Source of the DNA: Methanomicrobiaceae archaeon
GTDB lineage: Archaea; Halobacteriota; Methanomicrobia; Methanomicrobiales; Methanomicrobiaceae
Length of the DNA stretch: 64,000 nt
NCBI GenBank assembly: GCA_016926855.1
Contig: JAFGNT010000002.1
Coordinates: 1 to 64,000 of the forward strand
Direction: 5' to 3'
The translations under genes and the position numbers were made by a program. The notes beneath the pieces are model-generated. The model ran no database searches and was not told the DNA's origin. It saw nothing but the letters and a program-made list of their open reading frames with translations. Below, one piece after another: positions 8,871-17,821 of this stretch; within the stretch, counting starts at the first letter, position 1; each line of letters starts with the position of its first letter.

Positions 8871-9794
8871 ATGGAATTTCTCATCATCGTCCAGAAAACA
8901 GGCTACCTCTTCCTCCTGATGGCGGCGGGATACCTGCTGGGGCGCACCACTCTTCTCTCCGCCGGCATGACCCGGAAGCTGTCCTCGTTTCTCGTAAACC
9001 TTGCCCTCCCGGCGCTTATCATCGTCTCGATGCAGATACCGCGGACGGACGCGCTGCTCGCGGCGGCACAGCAGATCCTTGTCATTTCGCTGGTCGTGTA
9101 CGCACTCTCCGCCCTCGCCGCGTGGAGGCTCCCCCGCCTTATCGGCTGCACCGAGAGCGAAAAAGGAGTGTTCGGGTTTATGATCATCTTCTCCAATGTC
9201 GGTTTTATGGGATTCCCGGTCGTCGAAGCGGTATTCGGGAGCGAGGCATTGTTCTACGCCTCTCTCTACAACCTCCCCTTTCATCTCCTTCTCTTCACGC
9301 TCGGGATTTTTCTGCTGCAGGAGGGTGCGGGCAGGGGGAAGTCCGCCGATATCAGGACGGTGGCGAACCCGGGCGTGCTTGCGGTGTGCACCGGCATCCT
9401 GCTGTTCTATTACGGCGTGACCCTTCCGCCCGTTCTGGGATCCGTTCTCGGCATCGCCGGATCGACAACGACGCCTCTTGCCATGGTCGTCGTCGGAGCG
9501 CTTCTTTCGCGTCTCCGGCCCGGCAGCATCTTTTCCAACCGGCGCCTGTACGTGCTCGGCATTATCAGGCTGCTGGTCCTGCCGGTCGTCACATGGTGCA
9601 TCCTTGTCCCGTTCACGAGAGATCCGCTGCTCCTCGGCATCCCGGTCATCATCTCGGCGATGCCCGCCGCGGCAAATACGGCAATCCTTGCGGAAGAGTT
9701 CGGCGGGAATGCGGATCTTGCGTCGCAGGGTGTGTTTCTCACAACCCTGTTGTGTATCCTGACGATCCCCCTCATTGCCCTGCTGGTCGCCTGA
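8871..9794 (+). CDS. AEC family transporter (auxin efflux carrier-like)
   Basis: 307 residues with ten predicted transmembrane helices in two halves. The N-terminal YLLGRTTLLSAGMTRKLSSFLVNLALPALI and the mid-protein SNVGFMGFPVVEAVFG are typical of the AEC family. In microbes these carriers usually move malonate, malate or similar anions, but the substrate is not apparent here. AGGAAGG lies immediately upstream of ATG 8871. It runs convergent to the next gene, which ends at 9815. Confidence 0.88.
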   Translation: MEFLIIVQKTGYLFLLMAAGYLLGRTTLLSAGMTRKLSSFLVNLALPALIIVSMQIPRTDALLAAAQQILVISLVVYALSALAAWRLPRLIGCTESEKGVFGFMIIFSNVGFMGFPVVEAVFGSEALFYASLYNLPFHLLLFTLGIFLLQEGAGRGKSADIRTVANPGVLAVCTGILLFYYGVTLPPVLGSVLGIAGSTTTPLAMVVVGALLSRLRPGSIFSNRRLYVLGIIRLLVLPVVTWCILVPFTRDPLLLGIPVIISAMPAAANTAILAEEFGGNADLASQGVFLTTLLCILTIPLIALLVA

Positions 9795-9814
9795 GTGCAA
9801 AAAAAATGGAATGG

Positions 9815-11137
9815 TCAGGTCCGGCGCCACCCGCGCCGTGCCGCGAGGACGACAGCCGCGGCGATCGCTCCGAAGACGGGGATCATGCCCGCCCCGGATT
9901 CTGTCGGGGTCGGGAATGCCTGCATCTGCGCGAGGATCGGGAAGACGGTGTTCTCCTGGACCGATATCTGTGCCGTCCACGTTTCGTACCCGTCGAGGGT
10001 CAGGGTAATGGTGTGCAGGCCGACCGGAATTTCCGTCATTGTCAGGGGGGTGGTGCCCTTCGGTTCACCGTCAAGGGCGACGTTTGCCTCGCCCGGAACG
10101 GATGAGACGGATATGCTTCCGACAGGTCCCGCGGGTGCTTCGGTTGGTTTAGGCGTCGGCTGCTCTTCCGTTATCGACGGAGAGGAAAGAAGGCGGAGCG
10201 TGCCGTCATCGGAGGCAACAGCGAGGTATTTTCCCTGGGGGGAGAGCGAGACCCCCCGGACATTCCCGAGTGTCGAATACTTCTGCACCGGAGTTCCCGT
10301 CCCGCTAAAAATGTGCGCGGCATTGTCGTTTGCGCCCGCGGCAACGAAATCTCCGCCCGACGATGCCGCCACGCCGTTCACCGCACCGCCGGCAGACGAC
10401 TGCCAGAGTTTTACACCGGCCGCATCGATGGCCGTGATCGATGCGTCGCTTCCCCCTGCGACCACCACGGTTCCGTCGAAAGCGACGTCGACATCATAGA
10501 CCTGTGCATCCGTCCTATACGTCCAGAGCCGGGTGCCTTCCCCGTCATAGGTATAGAGCTGGAAATTGCTGCTGCCGGCCGCCACGAGCGTTCCATCGGA
10601 GGAGATGCCGACACCGTTGACCGAACCGCCGATCTTACTGTTCCACAGCTCTTCCCCGGTGCCTGCAAAGAGATAGACGTGGCCGTCGTTCGATCCTGCC
10701 GCGACACGGCTGCCGTCATCCGGGAGGGCGACGTCATAGACCTTCTCCCCGAGTGTCGCCGTCCAGAGGATCGTGCCGTCGCGGTCAAAGAGGTAGCACG
10801 TGCCTTTGTCCGATCCGGCGGCGATTACTGCCCCGTCGCGGGCAACGGCAATCCCGTTCACGGCCCCGTCGATCTTTGTCGACCAGATGAGCGTTTCATC
10901 GATTGCGAACAGGTACACGGTGCCGTCAAAGGCACCGGCAGCCACATACGTCCCGTCGGGCGACACGCTTACGGAACGCATATTGCCCGAGATGCTGTGC
11001 GTCCAGAGGATCGCGTGATCATCGGCCGCCTGTGCCGGTGCGCACAGGACGCAGGCGAGCATAAAGAGGCCGATCACACCCGTCAGGGGGACGGCGGACC
11101 GGGTTCTTCCGGTTGATTTCAGGATGGATACTGTCAT
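9815..11137 (-). CDS. Secreted PQQ-like beta-propeller protein with PEGA domain and C-terminal anchor
   Basis: 440 residues. A signal peptide (about 1-37) precedes seven or so repeats of roughly 40 residues of the type VSPDGTYVAAGAFDGTVYLF, forming a beta-propeller to about residue 325. A PEGA domain follows (SISVSSVPGEANVALDGEP), then a Pro/Thr spacer (FPTPTES), a hydrophobic helix (MIPVFGAIAAAVVLAA) and an Arg cluster. That tripartite end looks like an archaeosortase substrate, but the PGF triplet is absent (VFG instead). It is probably displayed at the cell surface. Ligand or partner unknown. Confidence 0.85.
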   Translation of the reverse strand: MTVSILKSTGRTRSAVPLTGVIGLFMLACVLCAPAQAADDHAILWTHSISGNMRSVSVSPDGTYVAAGAFDGTVYLFAIDETLIWSTKIDGAVNGIAVARDGAVIAAGSDKGTCYLFDRDGTILWTATLGEKVYDVALPDDGSRVAAGSNDGHVYLFAGTGEELWNSKIGGSVNGVGISSDGTLVAAGSSNFQLYTYDGEGTRLWTYRTDAQVYDVDVAFDGTVVVAGGSDASITAIDAAGVKLWQSSAGGAVNGVAASSGGDFVAAGANDNAAHIFSGTGTPVQKYSTLGNVRGVSLSPQGKYLAVASDDGTLRLLSSPSITEEQPTPKPTEAPAGPVGSISVSSVPGEANVALDGEPKGTTPLTMTEIPVGLHTITLTLDGYETWTAQISVQENTVFPILAQMQAFPTPTESGAGMIPVFGAIAAAVVLAARRGWRRT

Positions 11138-11314
11138 GGTTTCCTCCTCCCCCGTACGGGGGATTCGTCTTCATGCTATTGGTACATCCCGCCCTATATT
11201 AGGGTTGCCGCAGGGAAAACGGCCGGAGGGGTGAAATAGATCGCTTTTTCCCGGAAACAGGTGCCTGCCTGAGGGCGGACAGGTATATGAGGGAGCCAAG
11301 GGATACAATGGGGT

Positions 11315-12274
11315 GTGACTCTCACCCCCGGCTCCCCTCTCGAGCGCCTGCTTCTGGAATCCGTGCATACGGGCGGCGTCACCACCGAAGCGATCCGGCT
11401 CTTCCGCGACCTCGTGTTGTCCCGCTACCGGGAGGGCGCGAGGACGCTTCCGTGGCGGCAGACTACTGATCCCTACCGGATCCTTGTGTCGGAGATCATG
11501 CTCCAGCAGACGCCTGTCGGGCGTGTGATCCCGAAATACCATGCGTTTATCGAGCGGTTTCCCGATTTCGTTGCGCTTGCACGGGCCCCGCTCCGGGACG
11601 TGCTCGCGGCGTGGCAGGGGCTCGGCTACAACCGCCGTGCCATCGCGCTGCACCGGACGGCAGAGAGGGTGACGGACGAATTCGGGGGGATATTTCCTGC
11701 CGATGTCGACACAATCGCGACATTCCCCGGCATCGGCAGGGCGACCGCCGGCGCCATCAGCGCTTATGCGTTCAACAGTCCCGTGGTCTACATCGAGACG
11801 AACATCAGGCGTGTCTTCATCCATTTCTTTTTTCAGGACCGGAAAGGAGTCCACGACCGCGAGATCCTTCCCCTCGTAAAACGCACCCTGTACCGCGAGA
11901 ACCCGCGGGAGTGGTACAACGCACTCATGGATTTCGGCACGGAGCTGAAGATGCGGGTCGAAAACCCAAACCGTAAAAGCGCCGGGTACTCGGTCCAGAG
12001 CAGATTTGACGGCTCTGACCGCCAGATCCGAGGGACAATCCTCCGGGTGCTGCTCGAACGGGGCGAAGTGGCGGTGGAAGACCTGCCCGCAGTTATCGGG
12101 GGCGATGAGGCCCGGGTCCGGGGAATTCTTTCCACTCTCGAGAAGGAAGGCTTTGTGAGAGTGCGGGCGGGAAAGGGGGCCACAAAAGGGGTGGCGGAGA
12201 TCATGCGCATGCGAGCAGAACATCCTCGGGATGCCTCCGCCTCTGAAAGCCCCACAGATGAGGCGACCGAATAA
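11315..12274 (+). CDS. MutY-like DNA glycosylase lacking the Fe-S cluster and with Glu for the catalytic Asp
   Basis: 319 residues from GTG 11315. The MutY-type N-terminus is clear (TLPWRQTTDPYRILVSEIMLQQT, with Glu60 equal to the MutY catalytic Glu), as is the helix-hairpin-helix FPGIGRATAGAIS (137-149). Where MutY has DGNV with the catalytic Asp this protein has ETNI (Glu161). No cysteine is present at all, so the 4Fe-4S cluster of classical MutY and EndoIII is missing. The C-terminus adds a winged-helix-like region (about 220-300). It probably removes a mispaired base, but which one is uncertain. Confidence 0.85.
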   Translation: MTLTPGSPLERLLLESVHTGGVTTEAIRLFRDLVLSRYREGARTLPWRQTTDPYRILVSEIMLQQTPVGRVIPKYHAFIERFPDFVALARAPLRDVLAAWQGLGYNRRAIALHRTAERVTDEFGGIFPADVDTIATFPGIGRATAGAISAYAFNSPVVYIETNIRRVFIHFFFQDRKGVHDREILPLVKRTLYRENPREWYNALMDFGTELKMRVENPNRKSAGYSVQSRFDGSDRQIRGTILRVLLERGEVAVEDLPAVIGGDEARVRGILSTLEKEGFVRVRAGKGATKGVAEIMRMRAEHPRDASASESPTDEATE

Positions 12275-12374
12275 CGGTTTTCTCTCCTTTTTACCGGAAG
12301 AATTCCATAATTTCTCCTCCACTATAAAAAAGCATAACATGTCCTCACCTCATAACCCTCTCTATAAGGGGGGG

Positions 12375-12923
12375 ATGGATCTGAAAACCAGCGTCTATAT
12401 TCTCTTAATTATGTGCATTGTCGTGCTCTCTTGCGGATGCACTACGTTCTTCACCCACATAATGTCACTTACAGAAGCGACCGATGAACCGGAATATGCC
12501 TCCAGGGTCTCCCTTGACAGCCCACGGCCACCCGCTGACGATCCAATGGATCCAGACTTTATCCGGCCACTCTACAGCACGGTCTGCAGGTCCGGATGTC
12601 GTGAACACGAAGCTCACTACCTGATATTCCGGGACTTCTACGAGATGAATTACCAGAATATCGGACTCTTTGCTGACGTGGTGGAGCAGCCCTTTATTGT
12701 TGAGTATTTCACTTCCGCCAGGCATGAAAGCCCGCACCAGTCTTACCTCGTTATCACCATCACGGACTACGATACTGAGGAGATCATTATCGAGGAGGGG
12801 TTCAACCGGGTGTACAGCAGTGAAAGCCCAAAAGAGATCATACTCAGAAAACCGGGCCGGTACCATATCAACATTCACGGCGCCATGACCGATGTGACGG
12901 TTAAAATGTATGCCGGCGGGTAA
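12375..12923 (+). CDS. Hypothetical lipoprotein
   Basis: 182 residues. I start at ATG 12375, after a GGGGGG run, because the next residues form a lipoprotein signal peptide ending VVLSCGC (Cys20 or Cys22). The mature protein has a Cys pair (STVCRSGCREHE) and a beta-rich C-terminus (PFIVEYF, SYLVITITDY, GRYHINIHGAMTDVTVKMY) suggesting a single beta-sandwich domain outside the cell. I do not recognise the family. It lies 100 bases after the glycosylase gene, on the same strand. Confidence 0.7.
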   Translation: MDLKTSVYILLIMCIVVLSCGCTTFFTHIMSLTEATDEPEYASRVSLDSPRPPADDPMDPDFIRPLYSTVCRSGCREHEAHYLIFRDFYEMNYQNIGLFADVVEQPFIVEYFTSARHESPHQSYLVITITDYDTEEIIIEEGFNRVYSSESPKEIILRKPGRYHINIHGAMTDVTVKMYAGG

Positions 12924-13092
12924 TCTCTTTTTAATTCTCCAAAAGATGCCCCACCAGAACTCATCTCATTCCGATCGGGCTGGTAAAAAGGCGGAATAGT
13001 GCTGATGCCGCTGTTCTTCCAAAGGCAGCGATATCCGGGTTTTTCACACGCCTACGCAACATTTTTATGGGCGCATACTCTATGCCCTCGGT

Positions 13093-13575
13093 ATGACTCC
13101 GGGTGGATCCAGTGGCCTCTTAGGAACCATTGCCACGCTGATGGGCATTCTTGGTGGTCTGCTGGCAGTGATTAAATATTTTTATCCGGAAGCAAAGGAT
13201 TTCGTTGCAGCCCTTTCGGAGAACCGGGGAATCCTTGCCGCTATTCTTTAACCCATCGGCGCTATCCTCCTGCAGGCGTCGGCTTTTTTCACCGGTCTCG
13301 GCCCGCTTATCAGTGCCCTGCTCCTCTTCGGTTCGATGATTGCCATCGGTCTTCTCAACGAACTGTTCATACTGGATCTGGAAGATTTCATCCACATCGA
13401 AGGTCCGCTCGGTGTTCTGTTGCTTTTTTTGCCGTTTGCCGTAATATGGTTCTGGCTATTCCCGATTGCAATTCCGGGACTGGAAATGATCCTGTTCATC
13501 CTCGGGTATGTGGTGTCCGGGATTCTCCCGACAGGCATGCTCTTTGCGTGGGATGCTACTCAGGGACACGTCTGA
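13093..13575 (+). pseudogene. Small multi-pass membrane protein interrupted by an in-frame TAA
   Basis: One reading frame of 161 codons is cut by a TAA at 13249-13251. The first part (52 residues) starts MTPGGSSGLLGTIATLMG and has one helix; after the stop the same frame continues PIGAILLQASAFFTGLGPL with three more helices and ends LFAWDATQGHV. Hydrophobicity, base use and length continue smoothly across the stop, so this looks like a recent nonsense mutation or a sequencing error. Family not recognised. The stop is TAA, so pyrrolysine readthrough does not explain it. Confidence 0.7.
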
Positions 13576-13649
13576 TGAATCCTCTCGTGCATGGTGAGGA
13601 CCGAAGGAGAGGTGGCAGATGGTGATCTGCAATCGGCCAAAGGGAGATT

Positions 13650-14594
13650 TCAGCGTTCGGCATCCGGGGGAGTACCGGGGGAAAGCCGGATCAGGTTCTC
13701 CCGTCCTTTCTTCACCTTGATGATCATGCCGCGTGAATGCAGGCCATTTAACACCGTGCTCACCGTGGACCTCGGGAGACCGGTCATCCTGACGATCTCC
13801 GACTGGAACATCTCTCCGCCCTGTGACCCGAGCAGCTGCACGATCCGGTCATCGAGGCTGATTTGCTCGACCGTCGTCAGGGGAGAGGGGTCCGGGGGCT
13901 CAGGCGTGTTTTTCCTCCGCCTGCGGGAGAGAGCACCACCGGCAACGACGGCTGCCATAACCAGCACGAGGCCGGCTGCAGCCGGAAACAGCGGAAACGC
14001 GGGCTGTTCGAGCACCACCCGCGGTTCACCGGCACCGAACGAACGCGGGCCGTACCAGGCCAGCCCGTCCCGGGAATCGTCGGGTTCAGGTTCGGCCCGT
14101 GCGACCGTATACCCTTCGGGATAGCGGATGACCAGCATATTATCCTTTTCAAGGTACAGGCCGCCGGTAAACGCATCGCCGATGGTAACCGTGGTATCGA
14201 GCCGGGTAAATCCGTCCCAGAGGGCCGTATACACCACCACCCCGTACCTGCCGGTCGGCGACTCCTGGATTACCGTGTCACCGGTGACACCGGTTATCTC
14301 CATGTGCCGCCCGGTCGCCACTGCGGCCTGAGCAGCCGAATGCTCCATCAGCTCCCGGAACCGGGGAAGATAGATCTCCGGAAGATCGCCGGCATATGCC
14401 TCGAAATCCGTCACATCCGTATCGGTGAGGAGGAGCGTGCGGTACTCAACGTGCCAGAGCGCCGTTCCGTCATCCCCGACCGTGACCGTGTACGCGATAG
14501 AGTAGTCCGGTTCTGCCGCTGCGATGCCGGTAAGGGCGGCCGGCACTACAAGAATGATAATCACCAGCATCCCCGGCCGCAGCAATCGTCTCAA
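13650..14594 (-). CDS. Membrane-anchored winged-helix transcriptional regulator
   Basis: 314 residues: signal peptide (1-27), an extracellular domain (about 28-200), one transmembrane helix (AAAGLVLVMAAVVAGGAL), a basic stop-transfer SRRRRK, and a cytoplasmic winged helix (about 250-305) with the recognition segment RMTGLPRSTVSTVLNGL. This topology, sensor outside and DNA-binding domain inside, is common among archaeal one-component regulators of the MarR/IclR-like group. The likely targets are nearby surface-protein genes, but no operator can be assigned. The next gene in the same direction is the DUF5667 protein upstream. Confidence 0.82.
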   Translation of the reverse strand: MRRLLRPGMLVIIILVVPAALTGIAAAEPDYSIAYTVTVGDDGTALWHVEYRTLLLTDTDVTDFEAYAGDLPEIYLPRFRELMEHSAAQAAVATGRHMEITGVTGDTVIQESPTGRYGVVVYTALWDGFTRLDTTVTIGDAFTGGLYLEKDNMLVIRYPEGYTVARAEPEPDDSRDGLAWYGPRSFGAGEPRVVLEQPAFPLFPAAAGLVLVMAAVVAGGALSRRRRKNTPEPPDPSPLTTVEQISLDDRIVQLLGSQGGEMFQSEIVRMTGLPRSTVSTVLNGLHSRGMIIKVKKGRENLIRLSPGTPPDAER

Positions 14595-14681
14595 TGGCTC
14601 ATCTCCTTTCTGGTATACGGTATCGTGCAGCCTGTAAGAGTAAAATATTTAGGAACCTGTAGTGGAGACGGAATTGCGGCT

Positions 14682-15515
14682 TTACCCGTCATTTCCGCTG
14701 ACTGATGGGGCATTTCCGGCTTTCCTGACAGCTGTCGGGTTTTTGGATGTCGGAGTTTCCGTCACCTTTTTCTGTTCTGTGCTGTCAATCCCTGCATTGC
14801 CCGATTGCTGTTCTGTGCTGTCACTCCCTGCATTGCCCGTTTTCTGCTGCCCTTCTTGAGTCTCCTGACCGCGGACAGCCTGAGTTTCGGCATTTTCCGT
14901 GTTCTGCTGCTGCCGGACTTCAAGCCTGACCGCTTTTACAAGTGTCAGTCTGTTCTGGTTCGTGACGCGGTCGAACCGGGTTTGTGTCTTCTCCTGGAAC
15001 TTCTGCTCAAGAGCGAGGCTGTTATCGTACGCCCGCATCAGGCCGGTGTTGCCGGGGTGGGTGTCAATAAGATTCTCGAGTACGAGCTGGTGTTTCAGAA
15101 CCATCTCCTGTGCATGCAGAAGGCCGTCCGCGGTCGAATCTGCGGAGGTCTGCAGTCTCTGCCGGGTCATATTTGTCTTCTGCAGATAGAGTGCAAGGGC
15201 GCGGTCGGCCGCATCCGTGTTGTTCCGCTGCAGCTCGCTGCGCACCTCGGAGAGCCGCTCCCTGTTGTTTCTCAGCAGCTTGGTAACGTACTCCGTCTCG
15301 TTTGCCGTGAACGACACGTCGAGGTCTTCAAACGCGATCTTGAGGCCGTACAGCGGGCTGCCCGGTCCGATCGGCCCGGTGTATGGCGGCACATCATCAC
15401 TGATCACGGTTCCCTCCGAATATGTTCCATTATCCTCCTGTGCTGCCGCCGTGCCTGCCATGCAGACGAGAGCGAGCACGAATATGCCGGCAATCCATCC
15501 TGTTTTTTTCATCAT
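14682..15515 (-). CDS. Secreted DUF5667 protein
   Basis: 277 residues with a signal peptide (MKKTGWIAGIFVLALVCMAG). The mature start TGPIGPGSPLYGLKIAFEDLDVSF matches DUF5667, followed by long charged helices (about 75-210) and a low-complexity Gln/Thr/Gly tail containing two copies of a 12-residue repeat. It is likely extracellular and helical; function unknown. GGAGG lies 7 bases before the ATG at 15515; a second ATG follows immediately. Confidence 0.8.
   Translation of the reverse strand: MMKKTGWIAGIFVLALVCMAGTAAAQEDNGTYSEGTVISDDVPPYTGPIGPGSPLYGLKIAFEDLDVSFTANETEYVTKLLRNNRERLSEVRSELQRNNTDAADRALALYLQKTNMTRQRLQTSADSTADGLLHAQEMVLKHQLVLENLIDTHPGNTGLMRAYDNSLALEQKFQEKTQTRFDRVTNQNRLTLVKAVRLEVRQQQNTENAETQAVRGQETQEGQQKTGNAGSDSTEQQSGNAGIDSTEQKKVTETPTSKNPTAVRKAGNAPSVSGNDG
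14775..14846. repeat. Two tandem 36-base repeats inside the DUF5667 gene
   Basis: Two adjacent 36-base units (14775-14810 and 14811-14846) differ at only a few positions. They encode a repeated 12-residue segment with GNAG and DSTEQ in the disordered tail. The repeat keeps the frame, so copy number could vary without breaking the protein. Confidence 0.7.
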
Positions 15516-15790
15516 CGTGTATCCTCCGGGTTTGGCATTTTTTCGCTGAAAGAGTGGTGAGGGCAGGGAGGGATAAGCCCCGCGACTGTTTCCAAAATCC
15601 GAAGTGGCCGCTGGTCGTTCAGGTGCGCACCAGACCGTTCAGGATTGTTCGGATAAGAGATCCAACCCCAGATTCCGGTAATCTGGATCGCAGGAAATCG
15701 GGCGGCAACACGGGAGTTTTCACTCCGTTACCGGCCGTCCGCGCACAAAACTGCAGCTCTCGAAGGGAGGGCCGGGGAAAAAGGATGGTC

Positions 15791-17821
15791 TCAGGGCCCG
15801 TCCATCCGGCACCGGTCCCCCGGAACGGTGATCTCGAAGCGGGCTCCCTTCCCCTCCTCGCCCGTCTCTTTAATGGACATGCCGGTGATGCCCAGTATCT
15901 CTTTTGTCAGGAACAGCCCGTAGCCGGTGTGTCTGCCGACGCCCCGGTTAAAGATGGTATCCTTCAGGGAGGCAGGAACCCCCGTCCCGTTGTCCTCCAC
16001 GACGATGACACAGTCCTCCCCCTTCTCATGGCAGGATACACCGATCTCCGTGACGTGGCCGCCATGGGCTATGGCGTTGTCCAGCAGGTTGTAGAAGGCC
16101 TTTTCCAGCATGGGATCGGCGAACACTTTCAGGCCACCGGTGGACACCGTCAGGCTAACCCCTTCCAGTATGACGCTCTCCGCCGCCCGCTTCACCACAT
16201 AGGTCACCTGCTGCCACACCGGATTCTTTTCTCCCATGTGCTGGTAGTCCCGGGTGAAGATGATCTGGCGGTAGATATTATCGGTGATCATGTTCAGCTT
16301 GGAAAACATCTCCACTGATTCGGGGTCCCCGCAATGCCGCTCCTCCATGAGGTACAGGAAGCCCTTCAGTGCCGTCATCTGGTTGAGGATATCGTGGCGG
16401 GTGATGCTGGAGAGAAGGTTGAGCTTTGAACTGGCCTCCTTGATGGCTTCCTGGTATTTATGAATGGCAGTGACGTCCTGGTCCACTCCCGTCAGCCTGC
16501 AGGGTCTTTTCTGTGCATCATGTGCCACCACCTTTCCCCGTGTGAGGATCCAGACATAGTGGCCCTCCTTCGTCTTCATCCGGTACGTTGCCTCGGCATA
16601 GGGGGTTTTTCCCCTGAGGTGATCCCGGAAGATCTCCAGCGTTCCTTCGCGGTCGTCGGGGTGTACATGCTCCTCCCATGGCACAATCGGATCCCCGGGC
16701 TCGTAGCCGATCAGCAATCTCCAGTGCGCATCGGTGATGACGTCGCCGGTCGCCAGGTTTTTGTCCCAGACTCCCAGCCGTGCCCCTTCGATGGCAAGGT
16801 TCAGGCGCTCTTTATTCTCCCGGAGTGCCTCCTCCGCCCGTAACCGCTCGATCACATTCCCGATCCGGATGGCAATGACGTCGAGCAAATCGCGCTCCTC
16901 GGCGAGAAACGGCCCTTCTTCCGCGTCCGGTTTCTCACTCCGGTAGCAGACCTCCACCGTCCCTATCGGTTGCCCGTGCGCGGAGATTGTGCTCGACAGC
17001 TTCCACTTCGTCTCGATAAAATTGGGGGTGGCGCACTCGATATCACCGGCACGGATGCGGGCGCAGGCGCTGTGGGGATATTTCCAGGCAGGGGGGATCT
17101 GCGCCACAATGCCCCGGAGGGTCTCTTCGAGCGGAGCCCTCCGCTCGATGACGCGGGCGATATCGTAGAGGCAGTGCAGTTTTTTTACCCGGTCGTCAAG
17201 GAGAATTTTCTGGTGTTGCAGTGCCTCCTGTGCCGCTTTCCGGTCGGTGATGTCGCGCAGCAGCCAACGCAGGTGGGCGGCTGCTTCCCCCTTTTCCCGG
17301 ACGGCGGATACCGACACCAGCACGGAGAGGGGGGGACGGTCCCGTGGCTGCAGCGCCAGCTCCCATTCCCGCACATCCTTCCCGATGCCTGAAGAGAGCC
17401 CGGTTACCCGTGAATGGAACACTTTTTTACTGTCATCGGCGACATACAGCACCAGCGGTTTGCCTGCAAGATAGTCCCTGCGGGCATTGAGCATCGACGC
17501 TGCGGCGGTGTTCACCTCGAAGATCACACCCTTCGTATCGGTCACCACGTAGCCGTCGGGGGCGCCCTCGAAGAGATCCAGGTACCGCTGCCGCTCGGAT
17601 TCCACCTGCTGACGGGCCTCTTCCATTATGTCGCTGGCCGCCAGCAGCTCCTCATGGGCGACCTCAAGTTCTTCCAGCGAGACGGTGAGTTCCTGGAAGA
17701 GGATATCCAGCCGGGATTTATCGGAGAGATGCGTGTCGCCGGCGATTTTTTCCAGCCGGCTGCGAAGGGCGCTGATATCCTTTTCGAACGTGGGGTGATA
17801 CTCCCCTTTTTCCGGTGTCAT
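15791..17821 (-). CDS. PAS/GAF sensor histidine kinase
   Basis: 676 residues, no transmembrane helix. Order: N-terminal helix, PAS (about 95-200, DLFEGAPDGYVVTDTKG), a GAF-like domain (about 220-360, LYDIARVIERRAPLEETLR), PAS with PAC (about 375-490, EGARLGVWDKN), a phosphoacceptor helix with SSITRHDILNQM, and an ATPase domain with DNAIAHGG, EDNGTGVP and GYGLFLTKEILG. The ATG at 17821 overlaps the preceding stop (ATGA), so it is translated after the PAS coiled-coil gene. No response regulator is adjacent. Probably part of the CheB/CheR-linked unit. Confidence 0.9.
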   Translation of the reverse strand: MTPEKGEYHPTFEKDISALRSRLEKIAGDTHLSDKSRLDILFQELTVSLEELEVAHEELLAASDIMEEARQQVESERQRYLDLFEGAPDGYVVTDTKGVIFEVNTAAASMLNARRDYLAGKPLVLYVADDSKKVFHSRVTGLSSGIGKDVREWELALQPRDRPPLSVLVSVSAVREKGEAAAHLRWLLRDITDRKAAQEALQHQKILLDDRVKKLHCLYDIARVIERRAPLEETLRGIVAQIPPAWKYPHSACARIRAGDIECATPNFIETKWKLSSTISAHGQPIGTVEVCYRSEKPDAEEGPFLAEERDLLDVIAIRIGNVIERLRAEEALRENKERLNLAIEGARLGVWDKNLATGDVITDAHWRLLIGYEPGDPIVPWEEHVHPDDREGTLEIFRDHLRGKTPYAEATYRMKTKEGHYVWILTRGKVVAHDAQKRPCRLTGVDQDVTAIHKYQEAIKEASSKLNLLSSITRHDILNQMTALKGFLYLMEERHCGDPESVEMFSKLNMITDNIYRQIIFTRDYQHMGEKNPVWQQVTYVVKRAAESVILEGVSLTVSTGGLKVFADPMLEKAFYNLLDNAIAHGGHVTEIGVSCHEKGEDCVIVVEDNGTGVPASLKDTIFNRGVGRHTGYGLFLTKEILGITGMSIKETGEEGKGARFEITVPGDRCRMDGP

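Noticed and set aside
9122-10105. 327-codon plus-strand frame spanning the end of the AEC gene and the antisense of the beta-propeller gene
   Set aside because: It crosses two real genes in a different frame and has no domain.
13249-13251. Pyrrolysine or other recoding at the in-frame stops (also 19243-19245)
   Set aside because: Both codons are TAA; pyrrolysine uses TAG, and TAA ends normal genes in the window.
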